This document shows positions 4,877 to 5,768 of a stretch of DNA of 5,768 bases, piece by piece (position 1 is the first letter of the stretch; each line of letters begins with the position of its first letter). The position numbers were made by a program, and so were the translations under genes. Under the pieces are notes generated by a model that was not told where the DNA came from, did no database searches, and was given only the letters and a program-made list of their open reading frames with translations. This stretch comes from Candidatus Aerophobota bacterium. Its GTDB lineage: Bacteria; Aerophobota; Aerophobia; Aerophobales; AE-B3A. The DNA lies in NCBI GenBank assembly GCA_030616535.1, contig JAUWXE010000073.1, forward strand, positions 1 through 5,768, given 5' to 3'.

Positions 4877-5540
4877 TGTATTTGTTTCCTGGAGTGGAGG
4901 GAAGGAAAGCTCTCTTGCCTGCTATAGGGCGAAAGTTAACGGACTCACCCCTTCATATCTTCTCAATCTAACCAGTGAGGATGGTTCAAGATCAAGAACC
5001 CATGGACTGGCTCGGGAAGTTCTATCACTTCAAGCAGAGGCCATAGACATCCCTCTTATTCAGAGAAAGACAAGCTGGAAAAACTATGAAGATAATTTCA
5101 AAAAGACAGTGCTGGAGCTAAAGGAGGCGGGGATAGAGGGAGGAGTCTTTGGAGATATAGACTTAGAGGAACATCGGGCCTGGGTGAGGAGAGTCTGCCA
5201 AGAAACAGGCATTCGAGCCCATCTACCACTCTGGGGAAAACACCAAAGGAAAATCCTTGAGGATTTTATAAATTTAGGATTTGAAGCAATTGTAGTGGTG
5301 GTAAAGGCAGGAATTTTGAGCGAGAAGTGGCTTGGTCACAAAATTGATGATAGATTCGTTAAAGATATAACTACTTTCGAGAATATTACCCCCTGTGGTG
5401 AAGCCGGCGAGTATCACACATTGGTCATTGACGGTCCCCTATTCAAGAAGAGGATGAAAATAGTTGAGACGAGAATTGTCCAAAGAGATCAACACTGGCT
5501 CCTGGATATTTCAAGATGTCTTCTGGAGGATAAAGAATGA
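4869..5540 (+). CDS. DUF71/COG2102 family PP-loop ATPase (Dph6-like), probable B12-salvage subgroup
   Basis: This belongs to the N-type ATP pyrophosphatase family. Archaeal and eukaryotic members (Dph6) amidate diphthine; bacterial members have been linked to B12 salvage by comparative genomics (de Crecy-Lagard and colleagues, 2012). I choose ATG 4869, giving 223 residues with the PP-loop SGGKES at 9-14. A GTG at 4854 would add five residues but lacks a better ribosome site. Further family blocks are GDIDLEEHRAW (95-105), PLW (120-122), CGEAGEYHT (176-184) and DGPLF (188-192). Length and motif order fit a single-domain member. It overlaps the asparagine-synthetase-like gene by 8 nt and is followed by cbiB, so it sits inside cobalamin assembly. 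Bacteria lack diphthamide, which rules out the Dph6 role. The precise reaction, whether amide hydrolysis or formation on a cobinamide side chain, is not known. Confidence 0.88.
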   Translation: MSNVFVSWSGGKESSLACYRAKVNGLTPSYLLNLTSEDGSRSRTHGLAREVLSLQAEAIDIPLIQRKTSWKNYEDNFKKTVLELKEAGIEGGVFGDIDLEEHRAWVRRVCQETGIRAHLPLWGKHQRKILEDFINLGFEAIVVVVKAGILSEKWLGHKIDDRFVKDITTFENITPCGEAGEYHTLVIDGPLFKKRMKIVETRIVQRDQHWLLDISRCLLEDKE

Positions 5541-5563
5541 AAGATTACGTAGGCCAGCCATGA
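5537..5563 (+). CDS. Eight-codon bridging ORF between the DUF71 gene and cbiB (possible translational coupler)
   Basis: ATG 5537 overlaps the DUF71 stop as ATGA and encodes MKDYVGQP. It ends at TGA 5561-5563, which itself overlaps the cbiB ATG (5560-5562) as ATGA. A strong site GGAGGA (5525-5530) stands 6 nt before this ATG, whereas the cbiB ATG has no good site of its own. Ribosomes could therefore start here and re-initiate at cbiB. The peptide itself is unlikely to have a function. The overlaps could also be chance. Confidence 0.35.
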   Translation: MKDYVGQP

Positions 5564-5768
5564 AATTATTAAGTATTGTCTTAGCCTATTCGTTAGATTT
5601 AATTTTTGGTGACCCAAGATGGCTGCCTCATCCGGTCAGGAGTATGGGGAAGCTCATAGAGTTTCTGGAGAAAAAGTTAAGAGGATCCATTTCAAATCAG
5701 ATCTTATCCGGGGCAGTTTTAGCCACAGCAGTAGTGGGACTAGCCTATCTAGGTAGCTTTTTTGCCAT
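5560..5768 (+). CDS. cbiB: Adenosylcobinamide-phosphate synthase CbiB (CobD-type), N-terminal part, runs off right edge
   Basis: This inner-membrane protein of late cobalamin synthesis attaches aminopropanol or its phosphate to the propionate side chain of adenosylcobyric acid, giving the cobinamide (phosphate) used by CobU. 69 codons are visible out of roughly 310. The N-terminus MKLLSIVLAYSLDLIFGDP followed by RWLPHPVRSMGKLIEFLE is the family signature: the GDP motif at residues 17-19 and HPVRSMG at 24-30. A second hydrophobic segment begins near residue 51. ATG 5560 matches the normal family N-terminus, and there is no other ATG, GTG or TTG in frame in the gap after the DUF71 gene. It lacks an obvious Shine-Dalgarno and may depend on re-initiation from the short ORF overlapping its start. 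Confidence 0.93.
   Translation, partial: MKLLSIVLAYSLDLIFGDPRWLPHPVRSMGKLIEFLEKKLRGSISNQILSGAVLATAVVGLAYLGSFFA

Noticed and set aside
1..5768. CRISPR arrays, tRNA or rRNA genes, insertion sequences and phage genes
   Set aside because: No regularly spaced repeats, tRNA-like folds, terminal inverted repeats or transposase motifs were seen in any part of the window.

Overview
The window is a cobalamin (vitamin B12) uptake and salvage locus from a bacterium. The outer-membrane TonB-dependent receptor points to a diderm (Gram-negative-type) cell. The mixed ATG/GTG/TTG starts, short intergenic gaps and heavy AGA/AGG arginine usage would suit a thermophile-like or poorly sampled lineage, but I cannot name the taxon from sequence alone.

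Layout. A leftward gene runs off the left edge at 1-636. It is the N-terminal third or so of a BtuB-like TonB-dependent receptor. Its long leader (637 to about 1060) carries a cobalamin riboswitch, two tandem hairpins followed by U-runs, and a promoter reading TTGACA-17-TATAGT. A rightward promoter (TTGACA-17-CATACT) drives a second cobalamin riboswitch, an intrinsic terminator and then a tight operon: cobU, cobT, cobS, an asparagine-synthetase-like gene, a DUF71/COG2102 (Dph6-like) ATPase gene, and the beginning of cbiB, which leaves the window at the right edge. The two promoters diverge from a spacer of about 140 bp. That spacer carries an identical 11-bp element at exactly the same distance from each -35 box.

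How the genes work together. The receptor would import corrinoids across the outer membrane. CbiB joins aminopropanol (phosphate) to adenosylcobyric acid. CobU phosphorylates and guanylylates the resulting cobinamide. CobT activates the lower-ligand base as alpha-ribazole phosphate. CobS joins the two halves in the membrane. Two riboswitches let B12 shut off both uptake and assembly.

The least explained part is the pair of overlapping PP-loop genes between cobS and cbiB. One is an asparagine-synthetase domain with no glutaminase domain and with a C-terminal four-cysteine zinc ribbon. The other is a DUF71 protein of a family already linked to B12 salvage by comparative genomics. Together they look like an ATP-dependent amide-chemistry module acting on corrinoids, but that function is inferred, not shown. 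The position-matched upstream promoter element, which suggests an extra protein regulator beside the riboswitches, is the second item worth following. Every stretch longer than 300 bases without a gene belongs to the regulatory region 637-1518, which is described feature by feature.
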